From: Deltaproteobacteria bacterium
GTDB lineage: Bacteria > Desulfobacterota > Desulfobulbia > Desulfobulbales > BM004
Assembly: GCA_019313095.1 (NCBI GenBank)
Contig: JAFDBU010000278.1
Location: 1-6,618, forward strand
Length of the DNA: 6,618 bases
Direction: 5' to 3'
Part shown: one piece after another, positions 5,036-6,618 of the stretch
Numbering within the stretch: the first letter of the stretch is position 1
Layout: every line of letters begins with the position of its first letter
The notes under the pieces: model-generated
The model's input: the letters and a program-made list of their open reading frames with translations, nothing else
Told to the model about the DNA's origin: nothing
Database searches by the model: none
Program-made: the position numbers and the translations under genes

Positions 5036-6618
5036 ATGATCACCTCCATACCTGATAATATCGACAAAATTTTTGCCCAGGTAAAAAAGCCGAGCAGGTA
5101 TATTGGTAATGAGTTCAATGCCTGCAGTAAGAGTTGGGATGGGGCCTCCCTGAAGGTGGCTCTTGTCTTTCCCGATCTCTATGAGATAGGCATGTCACAC
5201 CATGGTCTGCAGCTTCTTTATTCCATCATTAATGAACAGCCGGAATTGCTGGCGGACAGGGTATATGCGCCTGACAGGGATTTTGAGGAACTGCTGCTGG
5301 CGCAGGGGGCGCCTATTTTTGCAGTTGAATCCCGCCGGCCCCTGGCTGAATTTGATATGATCGGTATTACCCTGCCCTATGAACTGTGCTACACAAATAT
5401 CCTGACTATTCTGGCACTGGGCCGCATTCCTTTAAGGGCCTCCGGAAGAGATGATTCGCAACCCTTTGTCATCGGTGGCGGGTCCGGAAGTTTCAATCCT
5501 GAGCCGGTTGCAGATTTTTTTGATGCGATTCTACTGGGGGATGGAGAGGAGGCGATTCTTGAAATTACAACAGTCTTACGATCTGCCAGGAAAACAGATG
5601 TGCCCAGGCATGACATCCTTGATGAACTTGCAGGCATAAAAGGTGTTTATGTTCCCTCATTTTTTGAACCATGTTACGATAGTCAGGGAAAACTTTGTGG
5701 GGTCAGTGCCCTAAAAAAAGGCTATGAAAAAGTTGAACGGCGTATTCTTCCGGAACTTGAAATTTTTCATAACCCTGAAAAACCTCTTGTGCCGCTTGTC
5801 CGCATAATACATGACCGCCTGGGCATTGAGGTGGCCCGCGGTTGCACCCGTGGTTGCCGCTTCTGTCAGGCCGGGATTATCTACAGGCCTGTGCGGGAAA
5901 GGACGGTTGACAAGGTGCTGGAACTTGCTCAAAAGGGGATGAATGCAGGCGGGTTTGAGGAACTGGCCCTGCTGTCTTTATCAACAGGGGACTATTCCTG
6001 TCTATCTCCCGTACTGAGCCGTTTGATGGATAGATTTGCGAAGGATTATATTTCTGTTTCCATGCCTTCCATGCGGGTTGGCACCCTTACACCGGAAATC
6101 ATGGACCAGATCAGGCGGGTAAGAAAAACAGGTTTTACGCTTGCTCCTGAAGCAGGCACAGACAGGCTCCGAATGGTAATCAATAAGGGCATAACCGAGG
6201 ATGATCTGCTGCAAACCTGTCAGGATGCCAATTCCCTGGGCTGGAAACTGTTGAAGTTCTATTTTATGTTCGGACTGCCAACAGAAACTGAGGAAGACAT
6301 CATTGCAATTGCCGATCTAGTGCGCAGAGCGGCTCGAACCGCCGGCGGCAAGGCACTGCGGATAAATGTCAGCGTAGCTACCTTTGTACCCAAGCCGCAC
6401 ACCCCTTTTCAGTGGGAACCGCAGATATCAATTGATGAGGCTTTTGCCCGGATTGATCTGCTGAAAAAACACTTGTCCAGGGGGAATTACAAACTGAAGT
6501 GGCACGATCCGAGACAGAGTTTTCTTGAAGGAGTTATGTCACGCGGAGACAGACTGTTGTCAGGGCTCATTGAAGAGGCCTGGCAGCGCGGCGCACGCCT
6601 GGATGCTTGGTCTGAGCA
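5036..6618 (+). CDS. TIGR03960-like B12-binding-type radical SAM protein (3' end missing)
   Basis: The frame is open from ATG 5036 to the window edge: 527 complete codons plus two bases, with no stop, so the C-terminus lies outside. The N-terminus has the family opening (PSRYIGNEFNA) and KVALVFPDLYEIGMSHHGLQ (40-59), a cobalamin-binding-like Rossmann region that lacks the classical DxHxxG. FVIGGGSGSFNPEPVADFFD (145-164) is the conserved segment ending this domain. The radical SAM core begins at the CxxxCxxC motif, GCTRGCRFC, with Cys270, Cys274 and Cys277 to bind a 4Fe-4S cluster; FTLAPEAGTDRLR and FGLPTETEED follow. Proteins of this kind are annotated TIGR03960. No reaction is established, and in relatives a DUF2344 (TIGR03936) gene and RNase G often lie nearby. 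The start lies 25 bases after the LolB-like gene without a good Shine-Dalgarno sequence; the N-terminal match supports it. Confidence 0.88.
   Translation, partial: MITSIPDNIDKIFAQVKKPSRYIGNEFNACSKSWDGASLKVALVFPDLYEIGMSHHGLQLLYSIINEQPELLADRVYAPDRDFEELLLAQGAPIFAVESRRPLAEFDMIGITLPYELCYTNILTILALGRIPLRASGRDDSQPFVIGGGSGSFNPEPVADFFDAILLGDGEEAILEITTVLRSARKTDVPRHDILDELAGIKGVYVPSFFEPCYDSQGKLCGVSALKKGYEKVERRILPELEIFHNPEKPLVPLVRIIHDRLGIEVARGCTRGCRFCQAGIIYRPVRERTVDKVLELAQKGMNAGGFEELALLSLSTGDYSCLSPVLSRLMDRFAKDYISVSMPSMRVGTLTPEIMDQIRRVRKTGFTLAPEAGTDRLRMVINKGITEDDLLQTCQDANSLGWKLLKFYFMFGLPTETEEDIIAIADLVRRAARTAGGKALRINVSVATFVPKPHTPFQWEPQISIDEAFARIDLLKKHLSRGNYKLKWHDPRQSFLEGVMSRGDRLLSGLIEEAWQRGARLDAWSE

Noticed and set aside
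5451..5639. A 62-codon + strand frame within the radical SAM region, hinting at a frameshift
   Set aside because: The main frame from 5036 was translated through the whole region and stays open and family-like on both sides, so this is an out-of-frame shadow and no frameshift is needed.

Overview
The window looks like an ordinary chromosomal segment from a Gram-negative bacterium, most likely a deltaproteobacterium in the broad sense (Desulfobacterota). I infer this from two predicted outer-membrane lipoproteins, from a complete-looking PdxA, and from the order yraN, pdxA, tmk, TPR lipoprotein, LolB-like lipoprotein, radical SAM protein. The taxonomic guess comes from remembered gene content and was not searched. 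All six genes read on the + strand. I see no phage, transposase, CRISPR, rRNA or tRNA.

Layout. Positions 1-116 hold the last codons of a YraN/UPF0102 family protein. Its stop overlaps a GTG start of pdxA (113-1219, vitamin B6 biosynthesis) in a 4-base GTGA junction. A gap of about 290 bases follows (1220-1512). It has no convincing gene but contains three inverted repeats, the clearest at 1355-1387. Next comes a thymidylate kinase (1513-2205), whose start is ambiguous: a TTG at 1576 with a Shine-Dalgarno-like sequence would give a more typical length. After 67 bases comes a 613-residue TPR lipoprotein (2273-4114). Its stop overlaps, in a second GTGA junction, the start of a LolB-like lipoprotein (4111-5010). 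The last gene (5036 to the window edge) is the N-terminal 527 residues of a radical SAM protein resembling the TIGR03960 family. It has no stop in the window and so continues beyond it.

How the genes fit together. PdxA makes a pyridoxal phosphate precursor and Tmk makes dTDP. The TPR and LolB-like proteins are a coupled envelope pair, resembling the TPR gene next to lolB in Pseudomonas, and may serve lipoprotein or outer-membrane assembly. The radical SAM protein has no known function and in related organisms tends to lie near a DUF2344 gene and RNase G. The segment is mostly housekeeping. The points most worth a second look are the structured gap, the CxCC motif in the LolB-like protein, the substituted glycine-rich motif in PdxA, the REPT motif in Tmk, and the uncharacterised radical SAM protein.
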